In this document: piece by piece, positions 43,933-53,686 of the stretch | Layout: each line of letters opens with the position of its first letter | How positions within the stretch are numbered: the first letter of the stretch is position 1 | DNA from: Yersinia hibernica | GTDB lineage: Bacteria > Pseudomonadota > Gammaproteobacteria > Enterobacterales > Enterobacteriaceae | DNA: 64,000 bases | Assembly: GCF_004124235.1 (NCBI RefSeq) | Contig: NZ_CP032487.1 | Coordinates: 2,790,001-2,854,000, forward strand | Direction: 5' to 3' | Notes under the pieces: generated by a model | Database searches by the model: none | Told to the model about the DNA's origin: nothing | The model's input: only the letters and a program-made list of their open reading frames with translations | Translations under genes and position numbers: made by a program

Positions 43933-45237
43933 TTATCTTTCCCAGTACGACTCTTCCAAACTGTCTTCTCGTTCTGGCAAACCACGAGTTAAACGCGGCG
44001 AATGCTGATTCAATACTTGGTAACTCACGCGATTCGCGTATTTACACACTTGCGCCAATGAAGAGTAACTAAGATAGCTACGAACATGTTTGCTAGAGTT
44101 AGGAACATTATTACGATGATAACCATTAGCCGCAATGTCGTGCAGCACGGCGGATAATGCACCATCGCCAGCCCCATTTGTATTCATTATTTTCTCAGGC
44201 CCCCCCATATAAGGGGCGATATGAGAATAAATACGTAATGGATTATCACAATGCTCTTTACGCATTGCTCGGCTGAACTCATACAGATTAAATTCGGCAA
44301 TAGCGCCAGGCAATAAAGGATGCTGAGTTTGCCGCTTATTGGCTTCTTCCGTATAACCCGCCATATAAAGCCCATTTGGGCCTGCGGTACAAAGCACTAA
44401 ATCAACCCAATTCAAAGCCATATCTGATGCCATCAGAGGATCATTCAACCCCGTCAGTTCATAAGCTTCATCTTCATTCATCGCAACGATAGAAACATGC
44501 TCTTTGAGAAAATCACGCCACCACTGAGGATTATCTGCAATGACGTATTTCGTTCCAAGGGTCATCACCACGGGGACATTATATTTCTTCGCATAGTTGA
44601 TTGCTTGCATGGTCGCATCGGGCATGGGCTCACCCGGTTTGCAGCGCACCAGATAAGCAGTAAGAACCAATGCCGAGGCACCCGCAATAATATCTTCAGG
44701 AATACTTTCTGGCCGTAGCTGATTCATTTGGCCGGGGCTGATTGCAAATGTCCGCTCACCATTATCTGTAATTAAAGTAAAACAGCGGCCAATCGCGCCA
44801 TCAACAGCCTGTAAGTAGTTCAAATCAGTACGGCTTGAGGTATTACATAGGTAACGATAGGCATAACTGCCAATTTTGATATTACTGCACATCGTACCCA
44901 GCAAAATAGAGCGGTCATCGGCTAACACAGAATAATTGTGCAACGTATTACCAATAGTCCCACCGGCAAATTCATGAGTGATTAATCCATTAGCTGCTAG
45001 CTCCTGATAAAGACACTCGGCAACATCATCCTCGATAACCAAAGAATGCCCTTGGCTAAGGCCATAACGGGTAATAAAGCCCTCATCAACCTTGGCTTCA
45101 ATATCAACCAGCGTCTGGTCAATGCCCACAATATAGGACGTGCTCACTTCATTCTCTGCCTGTGCCGGTTGCAATAAAGGATCACGGGCATTAACAGGAA
45201 AATAGTGCTTAGATTTGCGTTTACCAGGAAATTTCAT
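43933..45237 (-). CDS. gsk: Inosine-guanosine kinase
   Basis: The 434-residue PfkB-family kinase phosphorylates inosine and guanosine for nucleotide salvage. PfkB motif 2 with the catalytic Asp is NTNGAGDGALSAVLHDIAAN near residue 365. The glycine-rich start of the substrate site (EFAGGTIGNTLHNYSVLAD) is near 100. Start ATG 45237 begins MKFPGKRKSKHYFPV, as in the family. In Yersinia gsk marks the right border of the lipopolysaccharide cluster that lies between it and hemH. Confidence 0.97.
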   Translation of the reverse strand: MKFPGKRKSKHYFPVNARDPLLQPAQAENEVSTSYIVGIDQTLVDIEAKVDEGFITRYGLSQGHSLVIEDDVAECLYQELAANGLITHEFAGGTIGNTLHNYSVLADDRSILLGTMCSNIKIGSYAYRYLCNTSSRTDLNYLQAVDGAIGRCFTLITDNGERTFAISPGQMNQLRPESIPEDIIAGASALVLTAYLVRCKPGEPMPDATMQAINYAKKYNVPVVMTLGTKYVIADNPQWWRDFLKEHVSIVAMNEDEAYELTGLNDPLMASDMALNWVDLVLCTAGPNGLYMAGYTEEANKRQTQHPLLPGAIAEFNLYEFSRAMRKEHCDNPLRIYSHIAPYMGGPEKIMNTNGAGDGALSAVLHDIAANGYHRNNVPNSSKHVRSYLSYSSLAQVCKYANRVSYQVLNQHSPRLTRGLPEREDSLEESYWER

Positions 45238-45298
45238 TGTTGTTTATTAAAAATTAGAAATGAAAAGAGAGTGAATTTTAGCACAACTAACCGGATAT

Positions 45299-46309
45299 TC
45301 AGCGAACATAGCCATTGGGATTCAATTGCTGCCACTTCCATGCATCTGCCAACATATCGGTTAAAGTTCTTCTAGCTTTCCAGCCTAACTCTTTAAAAGC
45401 AAGCTCTGCGCTCGCCCAACACTCGGCGATATCTCCAGGACGACGAGCTACAATTTCATACGGAATCTTTTTGCCTGATATACGTTCAAACTCTGTTACC
45501 ATCTGTAGCACAGAATATCCAACACCCGACCCAAGATTATAAGCCTTAAATCCTGGCGCGAGCTTATTAAGTGCACAAATATGCCCCTCAGCAAGATCCA
45601 TAACATGGATATAATCTCGAACACCTGAACCATCAACAGTAGAATAATCATTACCGTAAACAGCCAATTTCGGTAGTTTTCCTATCGCTACTTGAGTAAT
45701 AAAAGGCAATAAGTTGTTAGGTTTACCATTCGGATCTTCACCAATCAAACCTGAACTATGGGCACCAACAGGATTAAAATATCGTAATGCTCTGATGGCA
45801 AAATCCGGATGAGCAATAGAAAAATCCTTCAATATCTGTTCAACCATCACCTTTGATGAACCATAAGGGTTTGTGGTGCCACCAATACGGGCGTTTTCAG
45901 TGAGAGGAACAAATTCAGGATCTCCGTACACAGTGGCAGATGAGCTAAATATTAATTTTCTTATATCAGCAAGCACCATTTCCTCAAGCAACACTATCGA
46001 ACCGGTAACATTATTTTGGTAATACTCAATCGGTTTAACAACAGACTCGCCAACTGATTTCAAACCCGCAAAATGAATAACCGCATCAATTTTATGCGCA
46101 GAAAATATCTGCTTAAGACATTTTCTATCTAATATATCACCTTGATAGAACACTGCCGTGCGACCCGTAATTTTAGATACGCGTAGCAATGACTCAGCAG
46201 ACGCATTAGATAAATTATCTAATACAACGACATCCTCACCATTCTCTAAGAGAGTTAATACTGTGTGTGACCCAATATAACCAGCACCACCAGTTACTAA
46301 AATAGTCAT
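45299..46309 (-). CDS. gne: UDP-glucose/UDP-GlcNAc 4-epimerase of the outer-core cluster
   Basis: The 336-residue SDR epimerase has TGGAGYIGS at the N-terminus, and the catalytic Ser/Tyr/Lys in SSATVYG and [14 protein letters not shown]. The sequence is GalE-like; from its place as last gene of the cluster I take it as Gne, which makes UDP-GalNAc from UDP-GlcNAc (and perhaps UDP-Gal). Whether it also acts on UDP-Glc cannot be read off. Start ATG 46309. Codon use is poorer in GC than in the flanking gsk gene. Confidence 0.88.
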   Translation of the reverse strand: MTILVTGGAGYIGSHTVLTLLENGEDVVVLDNLSNASAESLLRVSKITGRTAVFYQGDILDRKCLKQIFSAHKIDAVIHFAGLKSVGESVVKPIEYYQNNVTGSIVLLEEMVLADIRKLIFSSSATVYGDPEFVPLTENARIGGTTNPYGSSKVMVEQILKDFSIAHPDFAIRALRYFNPVGAHSSGLIGEDPNGKPNNLLPFITQVAIGKLPKLAVYGNDYSTVDGSGVRDYIHVMDLAEGHICALNKLAPGFKAYNLGSGVGYSVLQMVTEFERISGKKIPYEIVARRPGDIAECWASAELAFKELGWKARRTLTDMLADAWKWQQLNPNGYVR

Positions 46310-46347
46310 AACTTACCTATTAATCTTTTGAGGAACCAAGACATACT

Positions 46348-47367
46348 TTATCGCCCAAGAATAATTTCTCTGCATTTATCTTTCACGTTATTTATATCAA
46401 ATTTATTCTTTTGCTTCTGAGCTGCTTTATAAAATGAATCATAATTAGTAAATACATTTCTCAGAGCAGCCTCTAACTCTTCAGCCGTATTCCCAATTAA
46501 AATTCCATTTTGATCAACAACCTCACTACAACCACCTACATCACTCAAAATAACCGGCAAACTGGCGCTGGTGGCCTCGATTGCTGCCATGGGCAAGCCT
46601 TCACTTTCTGATGTTAACACAAACACATCATACTCATTAAACTTGTCAAATCCTTTAATCTCACCATAGAAATGAATATTGTCATAGTTACCATATTCAC
46701 TGTTAAGATCTTGATAGTATTCACCATCGCCAACAATATCGAGATCATATTGAGGGTTAGCAGCAACAACTTTTAAAATTAAATCAGGGCGTTTGGGATA
46801 AGCTAACCGACAGACATAAATAATTTTATTCTGACATGGTCGGTTTGGCCGCTTAGCTAAAGGGGTTATAGCATTAAGCTGAGTTATTATCTTCTCCGGT
46901 TTAATACCAATAATCTTAACTGCTTTCTCTGCATCACTCTGAGAGACACACCACACAACGTCTGTAATATGCGACAGTAACTTTTCAATATAACAAAATA
47001 TAAACTTCAATATATTGCCATTGTAAATACATGACCATCCATGAGAAACATACACACCACGAAAACGTAAAAATAAACGAGCTAAGCGACTATAAAGACC
47101 TGCATTGGCCGAGCTGGACACAACAACATCAACTTTATTTTCTTTAAGCGCTTTATACAAAACGTAAACAGCCTTAATGCTGGCCATTTTTCTGATCTCA
47201 GGAATAATAATGACCTTATCACAGACAATCGTTTCAGTTAACCAACCTGGTTCCGAGGTTATCAAGATAATCTTACAATCATCTTTGAGTAGTTTAACTT
47301 GCTCTAATACCCAACCTTGAGCACCACCTATGATTGATTTAGTAATGACAAATGCAACATTCTTCAT
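46348..47367 (-). CDS. wbcQ: Glycosyltransferase of the GT4 family (WbcQ-like)
   Basis: The 339-residue GT-B enzyme has the N-terminal glycine-rich acceptor part (ITKSIIGGAQGWVLEQVKLL) and the C-terminal donor site with the ExxxxxxE motif in VLTSESEGLPMAAIEATSAS, followed by PVILSDVGGCSEVV. It is predicted to add a sugar to the outer-core oligosaccharide at the cytoplasmic face. The name follows from the position between gne and the dehydratase gene in the O:3-type cluster. Donor and linkage are not visible in the sequence. Confidence 0.82.
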   Translation of the reverse strand: MKNVAFVITKSIIGGAQGWVLEQVKLLKDDCKIILITSEPGWLTETIVCDKVIIIPEIRKMASIKAVYVLYKALKENKVDVVVSSSANAGLYSRLARLFLRFRGVYVSHGWSCIYNGNILKFIFCYIEKLLSHITDVVWCVSQSDAEKAVKIIGIKPEKIITQLNAITPLAKRPNRPCQNKIIYVCRLAYPKRPDLILKVVAANPQYDLDIVGDGEYYQDLNSEYGNYDNIHFYGEIKGFDKFNEYDVFVLTSESEGLPMAAIEATSASLPVILSDVGGCSEVVDQNGILIGNTAEELEAALRNVFTNYDSFYKAAQKQKNKFDINNVKDKCREIILGR

Positions 47368-47422
47368 ATCAATTCCATAAACAATAAAAGGAAACCATGA
47401 TTAGAGAGCGACCTCAACACTG

Positions 47423-49339
47423 TTAGTGAACAGCAGTATTTTTTGAATTTTCGTCATGCGTTTTTTGCCAAACGACATCACAGATACCATCTGTTGGCTG
47501 AAATCCAGCCGGTGCTTCTAATAATAAAGAACGAATGCATTCATAATTAAAGTCATTGCAGGCGGTTTCAATTCTGTTAAGAAGAGAATGTAGTTTATCC
47601 CATTCAAGCATGACTTCAGTTGCTGTCATAATTCGGGGATGAAAAGTATTCTGTACTGATTCACCGATCAATAATTCTTCATATAACTTTTCGCCCGGCC
47701 GCAACCCCGAAATCTCTATTGCAATATCACCATCAGGGTTTTCATTACTTTTAATCGAAAGGCCTGAAAGGTTAATCATCCGCTTGGCCAAATCAATAAT
47801 CTTAACGGGATCGCCCATATCTAATACGAAAACATCACCGCCTTGCCCCATAGCTCCTGCTTGAATAACAAGTTGAGCAGCTTCAGGGATAGTCATAAAG
47901 TAGCGAATAATATCTTTATGAGTGAGAGTTATCGGCCCCCCTTCGGCAATTTGCTTCTTAAAGAGGGGAACAACAGAGCCAGATGAACCTAAAACATTAC
48001 CAAAACGGACCATGCAAAATTTTGTTTTACCTTGCTCTTGCGATAATGCCTGTAACACAAGTTCTGCCATTCTTTTGGTCGCCCCCATGGTATTCGTGGG
48101 CCGAACAGCCTTATCTGTAGAAATTAAAACAAATTTTTCCACTCCGGACTTAATCGCCGCTTTCGCACAATAAAGGGTACCAAATATATTGTTTCTTACC
48201 CCCTCAATCACATTATTTTCAACAAGGGGCACGTGCTTATAAGCAGCAGCATGGTAAACAGTATTGACCTGAAAACTAGACATTACTTGGACTAACCGTT
48301 TTTCACTCTGTACGGAACCAAGTAGTGCGAAAAACTGAGTCTCAATGTTATGATTTTTACATATTGCCGCTATTTCATTCTCGATGGAATAAAGTGAAAA
48401 CTCAGAAATATCAAACAGAACTAATAAACTCGGCTTCTCCATAATAATTTGCCGACATAGCTCAGAACCAATGGATCCCCCTGCCCCAGTCACCATCACA
48501 GCTTTGCCTGTTATATTCTTGGCCAGTAATTTTTTATCAGGCTCTACTGGGTCTCTGCCAAGTAACTCTTCGATTGAGACTTTCTTTAAACTACTGATTT
48601 GTGCCCGACCTTCAACTAAATCGGACATACCCGGAATAGATAAAACTTCACAAGAAAGATTTTCAAGTTTACCAACAACAGCTCTACGCTGACTTTGGCT
48701 AACACTTGGCATGGCGAGTAGTATTTTTTTAACACCGTAGCGCCCAATCAAATATTCTAGTTTTTCAGAAGGATAAACCGTGACACCATGAATAACAGCT
48801 TTATGTAATTTTGGATTATCGTCCACAAAGGCAATTGGAAAATATTCGCTGGCTTGCATAAGGGCAGGAACTAATTGCCGGCCTGAAGCACCAGCACCAT
48901 ATATAACAACAGGAATCTGCCCTTTAACCCCATAATTTAACAACATTCTAAAGAACAACCGCGAACCACATATCAGTACTAGTGAAAAAACAAAGAACAT
49001 AACTGATACGGTTCGGGGTAGGTATACCCCTAAGAAATAGGAACCTGATACCAGTAATCCAGAGGATAGTATGACGCCAATCATTACAGTAGTGACAATT
49101 TTTGCACTAACATAACGTAATACTGTTCGATATAAGCCAAGTCGGACATACACTAATAGGGTGGGTGGTATAATGACCGCCAAAGCAACCCACTGTTCAA
49201 TACTGGTAAAGGGGCTATCTACATCCAGGCGAACCCAAAAAGCACCCCAATATGCCAAAGCAATTAAAATCGTATCTAACAACAGCATGATGACGCGCTT
49301 GACGGGCCTTGGAAGCGATAAGATAAACACGAGAAACAT
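47423..49339 (-). CDS. wbcP: UDP-GlcNAc 4,6-dehydratase of the FlaA1/WbpM type (WbcP-like)
   Basis: The 638-residue membrane enzyme starts at ATG 49339, preceded by TTAGGG at eight bases; the frame also has a TTG at 49384. Four membrane helices fill the first 150 residues, then a Rossmann domain (YGAGASGRQL), then the SDR domain with TGAGGSIGSELCRQI. The active-site segment is STDKAVRPTNTMGATKRMAE: Met stands where ordinary SDRs have Tyr, as in the large WbpM class. The product, UDP-2-acetamido-2,6-dideoxy-xylo-hexos-4-ulose, is the precursor of the first outer-core sugar in O:3. Confidence 0.88.
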   Translation of the reverse strand: MFLVFILSLPRPVKRVIMLLLDTILIALAYWGAFWVRLDVDSPFTSIEQWVALAVIIPPTLLVYVRLGLYRTVLRYVSAKIVTTVMIGVILSSGLLVSGSYFLGVYLPRTVSVMFFVFSLVLICGSRLFFRMLLNYGVKGQIPVVIYGAGASGRQLVPALMQASEYFPIAFVDDNPKLHKAVIHGVTVYPSEKLEYLIGRYGVKKILLAMPSVSQSQRRAVVGKLENLSCEVLSIPGMSDLVEGRAQISSLKKVSIEELLGRDPVEPDKKLLAKNITGKAVMVTGAGGSIGSELCRQIIMEKPSLLVLFDISEFSLYSIENEIAAICKNHNIETQFFALLGSVQSEKRLVQVMSSFQVNTVYHAAAYKHVPLVENNVIEGVRNNIFGTLYCAKAAIKSGVEKFVLISTDKAVRPTNTMGATKRMAELVLQALSQEQGKTKFCMVRFGNVLGSSGSVVPLFKKQIAEGGPITLTHKDIIRYFMTIPEAAQLVIQAGAMGQGGDVFVLDMGDPVKIIDLAKRMINLSGLSIKSNENPDGDIAIEISGLRPGEKLYEELLIGESVQNTFHPRIMTATEVMLEWDKLHSLLNRIETACNDFNYECIRSLLLEAPAGFQPTDGICDVVWQKTHDENSKNTAVH

Positions 49340-49419
49340 AAGATCAACCCTAAGACGGAATACGCCATTTTTAACAATGGGCAATTAAATTCATTTACCT
49401 GGCTATAAATTAAAGTCGA

Positions 49420-50445
49420 TTAGTCATTATTAACACCAGCATTGAGTTTATAATCGATACATATAAGAGGCATATAGGAAATAATGAGCGCTATTATTGG
49501 ATTGACAATGCCCATCCCAACTAACATCGCAATAGGAAACAGCCAAATGATATTGATAGCAATTGCAGATAAAGTTACGGGTAAATGACGTTTGAATCTT
49601 CGAGACGCGATTTGGTAACCATGACTTCTATGAGCTTCATATACTTTAAAACCACCAATAATTCTGCGTACCAAAGTCCATGTAGCATCAACAATGAATA
49701 AACCCAATAAAATTAACCAACAGAAGAAGAATTTTGTTTCTATCCAACCCGCACTTATCGCTAAAGAGCCGATAATTAATCCGAGGAAACCACTCCCGGC
49801 ATCACCCATGAATATTTTAGCTGGTGGGAAATTCCAAAGTAAAAAACCTAAAACAGTGCTAGCAAGTAACCCAAGCACTAGATAATGACTCAACTCTATA
49901 TGGTTATCACTCATAAAATAAATGATAATTGCGCCAATACAGGCTGTTACCGCCTGTGAACTTGCTAAGCCATCAATACCATCCATGAAATTGTAGAGAT
50001 TTAACATCCATACTAAAAATAACAAGCCAAATAAGTTGCCTAATATCCCCAAATCAATAATAAATCCAGCCACTGTTAATATGGGGAAGCCACCTAAGCA
50101 GAATAATAAAAATGCCGCAGTAGCAAAATGGGCCAGAAGGCGCCAGCGGGCAGCAATATGCCCATGGTCATCCCAGAAACCCACCAGCGCAATAACTCCA
50201 CCTGAGATAACCACGCCTACCGCAGGTAAAAGTGGTAGATAACCTTGAAAATAGAAAATAATTATTCCGACCAGGAAACTAATAACTATAGCTACCCCAC
50301 CCCCTCTAGGGGTTGGAGTAACATGCGAGCTACGCGAGTTAGGTGTATCAATAATATTATTCTTTAATGCATAGAGTCGTAATAAATACGTTAATCCTGC
50401 TGATGTAAGAAAGAATACAAATAGTAATATTATTAAATCAGACAT
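49420..50445 (-). CDS. wbcO: Undecaprenyl-phosphate sugar-phosphate transferase, WecA/WbcO-like
   Basis: The 341-residue protein with about 10 membrane helices belongs to the MraY/WecA family. Visible motifs are the DD pair in GFWDDHGH, the NLYNFMDGIDGLASSQ loop, FMGDAGSGFLGLIIG, and the cytosolic HRSHGYQIASRR (HxSxxYQ). It transfers the first sugar phosphate from a UDP-sugar to undecaprenyl phosphate and so starts the outer-core oligosaccharide. The adjacent dehydratase makes the donor. The name is given by position and family. Confidence 0.87.
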   Translation of the reverse strand: MSDLIILLFVFFLTSAGLTYLLRLYALKNNIIDTPNSRSSHVTPTPRGGGVAIVISFLVGIIIFYFQGYLPLLPAVGVVISGGVIALVGFWDDHGHIAARWRLLAHFATAAFLLFCLGGFPILTVAGFIIDLGILGNLFGLLFLVWMLNLYNFMDGIDGLASSQAVTACIGAIIIYFMSDNHIELSHYLVLGLLASTVLGFLLWNFPPAKIFMGDAGSGFLGLIIGSLAISAGWIETKFFFCWLILLGLFIVDATWTLVRRIIGGFKVYEAHRSHGYQIASRRFKRHLPVTLSAIAINIIWLFPIAMLVGMGIVNPIIALIISYMPLICIDYKLNAGVNND

Positions 50446-50519
50446 TTTAACCCCAAATTTCTTTAATAGTCATGGGAACTATAAATACACCTTTATAATA
50501 CTGCGATTCCAAACAAAGT

Positions 50520-51629
50520 TTAGCTATTGTGAGAGTATTGAGTATATATAGATGTCCAACGGTCAATTATTTTCTCAATGGAATTTCTTTGTATAATTCG
50601 CTCTCTCACCTTATGACCTAATATTTCTTTTTCTTCATCAGGTAAATTTATCATTTTATCTATTTCCTGAGATAACATTTTAGGATTTTTAATTGGAACA
50701 ATGGAACCGCAATCGCCTAAGGCCTCAGTGATACCACCGGCATCGGTAGCTACGATCATTTTCTTACATGCCATCGCTTCAGTTATCACTAGTGGGAAAC
50801 CTTCCCATTCAGAGGAAAGCACGAATATATCCGCAGCACACATTAATTGTCGGATATCATCTCTGTGTCCAAGGAATGTCACATACTCTTCAATACCAAA
50901 CTCTTTTGCCATGCTTTTAAGCTGATTATCAAGATGACCTGTTCCGACGATAAAGAGTCGGGGGGATTTTTGATAGTTATTGTCTTTAATAAGCAAAGAA
51001 AAAGCAGTTAATAAGTTTGGATAATCTTTTGCTTCTGTTAGTCTCCCTACACTGAGAAGTATTGGAGTATCATCTAATATACCTAACTCTAATCTCTTCG
51101 CTTGCCTGTCATTCATTGAAAAATCAAACTGAGAAGCATCAATACCATTTGAGACAACAATCATTCTGCCAGAACTCGAGGCCCCTTTACGAATAAAGGA
51201 CTCAACGGCATCCTGACTAACATTGGTTGAAAGAGAAGCCAGCTTGTCAGTATATTTGTATGCTAGCATTCGTAATGAACTTCCTTCATTGGTATTATGT
51301 GCTGTGCATATTAAAACAGGTATTTTGGTGAAAATACGTAAAATTCGAGAAAATAAGTTAGCATGAAACATATGGCTATGAACAACATCTGGTTTGAATT
51401 TCTTCATTATTCCCCGAACTTTAAATAATCCTTTAAATAAACTAAAAGGCGTTTTTTCTAATTTTAGTTCTATCAATTTAACGCCATCACCGGGTTTAAC
51501 TAAAGTTTCGCCAGTCAACGAAATTATCATAACATTATGCCCCGCCTCATACATTTTATTGGCGATCAAGACAGTTTGTTTCTCGGCTCCACCCATACCA
51601 AGCCCAGTGATAATATACAATAAGTTCAC
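50520..51629 (-). CDS. wbcN: Glycosyltransferase of the GT4 family (WbcN-like)
   Basis: The 369-residue GT-B enzyme opens with IITGLGMGGAEKQTVLIANK (acceptor domain). It has the linker-donor transition ILLSVGRLTEAKDYPNLLTA and the donor motif VLSSEWEGFPLVITEAMACK with the two glutamates. It ends with the crossover helix. It probably adds one residue of the outer-core hexasaccharide. Sugar specificity is not evident. Low GC and many rare AT-rich codons distinguish it from the surrounding core genes. Confidence 0.83.
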   Translation of the reverse strand: MNLLYIITGLGMGGAEKQTVLIANKMYEAGHNVMIISLTGETLVKPGDGVKLIELKLEKTPFSLFKGLFKVRGIMKKFKPDVVHSHMFHANLFSRILRIFTKIPVLICTAHNTNEGSSLRMLAYKYTDKLASLSTNVSQDAVESFIRKGASSSGRMIVVSNGIDASQFDFSMNDRQAKRLELGILDDTPILLSVGRLTEAKDYPNLLTAFSLLIKDNNYQKSPRLFIVGTGHLDNQLKSMAKEFGIEEYVTFLGHRDDIRQLMCAADIFVLSSEWEGFPLVITEAMACKKMIVATDAGGITEALGDCGSIVPIKNPKMLSQEIDKMINLPDEEKEILGHKVRERIIQRNSIEKIIDRWTSIYTQYSHNS

Positions 51630-51723
51630 TATTAACCTCTTGTTATTGCTTATTTATATCGAGAAAAATTATAATTAATGACTCTGTTTTTTAATTATGT
51701 TTAGTTAAGATATTAAAAATGAA

Positions 51724-52800
51724 TTAAATCTCATTTATCAATTTTGTCCATTGCGGACCTATTGTCACTTCTATTTTATATTTCTCTGCATTTTCCAAAG
51801 ATCTTAGTGACATTGTTTCTCTCAATTCTTCATTGTTCATCAGTATAAGTAGTTGCTGAGTAAAAGCATCACTGTTTGCAAAGGGGATAAGAAAGCCGTC
51901 ATTATTATTAATAATCAATTCTGAAGGGCCGGTATCACAATCATATGCAATTATTGGTAACCCGCTCGCTTTAGCTTCAAGTAGCACCATGGGGAAACCT
52001 TCAAATCGAGAAGTCATTGCATAAATGCTAGATTGGTCATATAAATCATTCACATGAGGAGTTGATGGCAGCAATTCGACATTATTTAAATTCAACTCTT
52101 TAATCTTATCTAATAACAACGTTTTATCTTCACCATCTCCAGCAATGATAAGTTTCCAGTGGTTATTTTTCTTTTCTACCTTAGCCCAAATATCGAGCAG
52201 AAGATCAAAACCCTTCTGATAATTTAATCGCCCTAATGCTAAAACTTTTTGTGCATTTTTTTTAGTTAATTTATTTTTAGGCTCAAAAGGCAATGGATTG
52301 GCTATAGCGATTATTTTTTCAGGATATTGGTTTTTCTCTAGCCAGTAGCCACGATCCTTCTCAGTTAGAGTCACAACTGCATCAGAATATCTGGCAGCTA
52401 CTTTTCTAGCAAGCTTACGCGATTTTATATTTAGATTACTTTTATAGTTAAAATGCTCCCACGATATATGCTTTATCTCGGTACCTAATAAAGCGGTTGT
52501 ACTGAACAATGCTAACATTGTATCAACATCGATCAGAATATCGATTGATTCAGTTTTTAAGATACGACGTAATCTAAAGACAACAGAAAGATAGGCAATA
52601 GAAAAACGTTTTTTTTCCTCAAAAAGTGAGACTAATTTTATATTCTCATCGACATAAAAATTAGGAGGAGTATTGCCACTTAAGCTGATAATAACAACCT
52701 GATAGCCATTTTTAACAAGATAATTTGCGAGCGCTAAACTGACTCGTTCAGTTCCACCGGTATGGCTTATATCACCACCAAAGAAAGCAACCTTTTTCAT
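51724..52800 (-). CDS. wbcM: Glycosyltransferase of the GT4 family (WbcM-like)
   Basis: The 358-residue GT-B enzyme starts with AFFGGDISHTGGTERVSLAL and has the donor-side KVLALGRLNYQKGFDLLLDI and YAMTSRFEGFPMVLLEAKAS with the ExxxxxxxE pattern. Such enzymes with FEGFPMVLLEA often transfer Gal or GalNAc, but this is a loose rule. It stands third from wbcO in the O:3-type order. The gene is short-spaced from wbcL (7 bases) and separated by about 95 bases from wbcN. Confidence 0.83.
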   Translation of the reverse strand: MKKVAFFGGDISHTGGTERVSLALANYLVKNGYQVVIISLSGNTPPNFYVDENIKLVSLFEEKKRFSIAYLSVVFRLRRILKTESIDILIDVDTMLALFSTTALLGTEIKHISWEHFNYKSNLNIKSRKLARKVAARYSDAVVTLTEKDRGYWLEKNQYPEKIIAIANPLPFEPKNKLTKKNAQKVLALGRLNYQKGFDLLLDIWAKVEKKNNHWKLIIAGDGEDKTLLLDKIKELNLNNVELLPSTPHVNDLYDQSSIYAMTSRFEGFPMVLLEAKASGLPIIAYDCDTGPSELIINNNDGFLIPFANSDAFTQQLLILMNNEELRETMSLRSLENAEKYKIEVTIGPQWTKLINEI

Positions 52801-52807
52801 AGAATAA

Positions 52808-53686
52808 TTATTGCCTTTTAATTTTATTAATTATTGCACCAGGTAAAGTAACAATTTTAACCAAAATAGAAGATTTAGTCTGGTCAATATACTTACTATC
52901 CATCATAGCTAAAGCCTGATTAATTCTTAAAACAGATTTTATAAAATCTAATGGACGGGATAGCCACAACTTTAGCGGTACATTTTCTAATAAAGCTTTA
53001 CGAGAAATATAATGCCCTGCAGCATGTTTTTTTATCGACGATTTACTTAGCCTATTATTTTTTTCATCATCAAAAAAAATACGCACTGGAATTGAGCTAT
53101 AATAAAAACTATATTTTTTAGCCACATTACTATAAAACCAAATTTCCGGAATAAAATTGATACCAGGTTTGACAGGATATAAATAATTTTTGATTAATTC
53201 TGTTTTAAAAAAGTCGATTCGCTCACCGCGAATTCCGGAGGAAAATTCATCAAACCATGAATTTTTTTTATCCCCATTAGATAAATAGCAGTTATTAGGC
53301 TGTAATGTCTCTGAATTTATCGATATTGCCCTGATGCCTATAATTTCATTATCGTCAAATACTGTACTCATTGTCAGTAATTTACTGATAGAGTCAGTCA
53401 CAAGGGCGTCATCAGAATCCAACCCGATAAAATATTCTCCGTGCGCATTCTCTAGCGCTGCATTCCATGCGGCTTGCTTCCCATTATTACTTTGATAGAT
53501 ATAGTTTATTTTTATTCTTTTTTCATTTTGAAATTCTCTAACCACATCACGCGTATTATCTGTGGAGCCATCATCAACTATTAACCACTCTATATCATCT
53601 CTATTTTGTTCTAGAATAGAAAGATAGCAACGTTTTAATAGATGTGCTCTATTGAATGTAGGTGTAAATATAGTGACTGCAGTCAT
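52808..53686 (-). CDS. wbcL: Glycosyltransferase of the GT2 family (WbcL-like)
   Basis: The 292-residue GT-A enzyme has an N-terminal nucleotide-sugar domain: TIFTPTFNRAHLLKRCYLSI, the WLIVDDGSTDNTRDVV motif, and the metal-binding DxD as GLDSDDALVT. The C-terminal half is variable, without membrane helices. It is predicted to act at the cytoplasmic membrane in outer-core assembly. The start ATG 53686 overlaps the stop of the WbcK-like gene by four bases (ATGA), so both are co-translated. Confidence 0.83.
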   Translation of the reverse strand: MTAVTIFTPTFNRAHLLKRCYLSILEQNRDDIEWLIVDDGSTDNTRDVVREFQNEKRIKINYIYQSNNGKQAAWNAALENAHGEYFIGLDSDDALVTDSISKLLTMSTVFDDNEIIGIRAISINSETLQPNNCYLSNGDKKNSWFDEFSSGIRGERIDFFKTELIKNYLYPVKPGINFIPEIWFYSNVAKKYSFYYSSIPVRIFFDDEKNNRLSKSSIKKHAAGHYISRKALLENVPLKLWLSRPLDFIKSVLRINQALAMMDSKYIDQTKSSILVKIVTLPGAIINKIKRQ

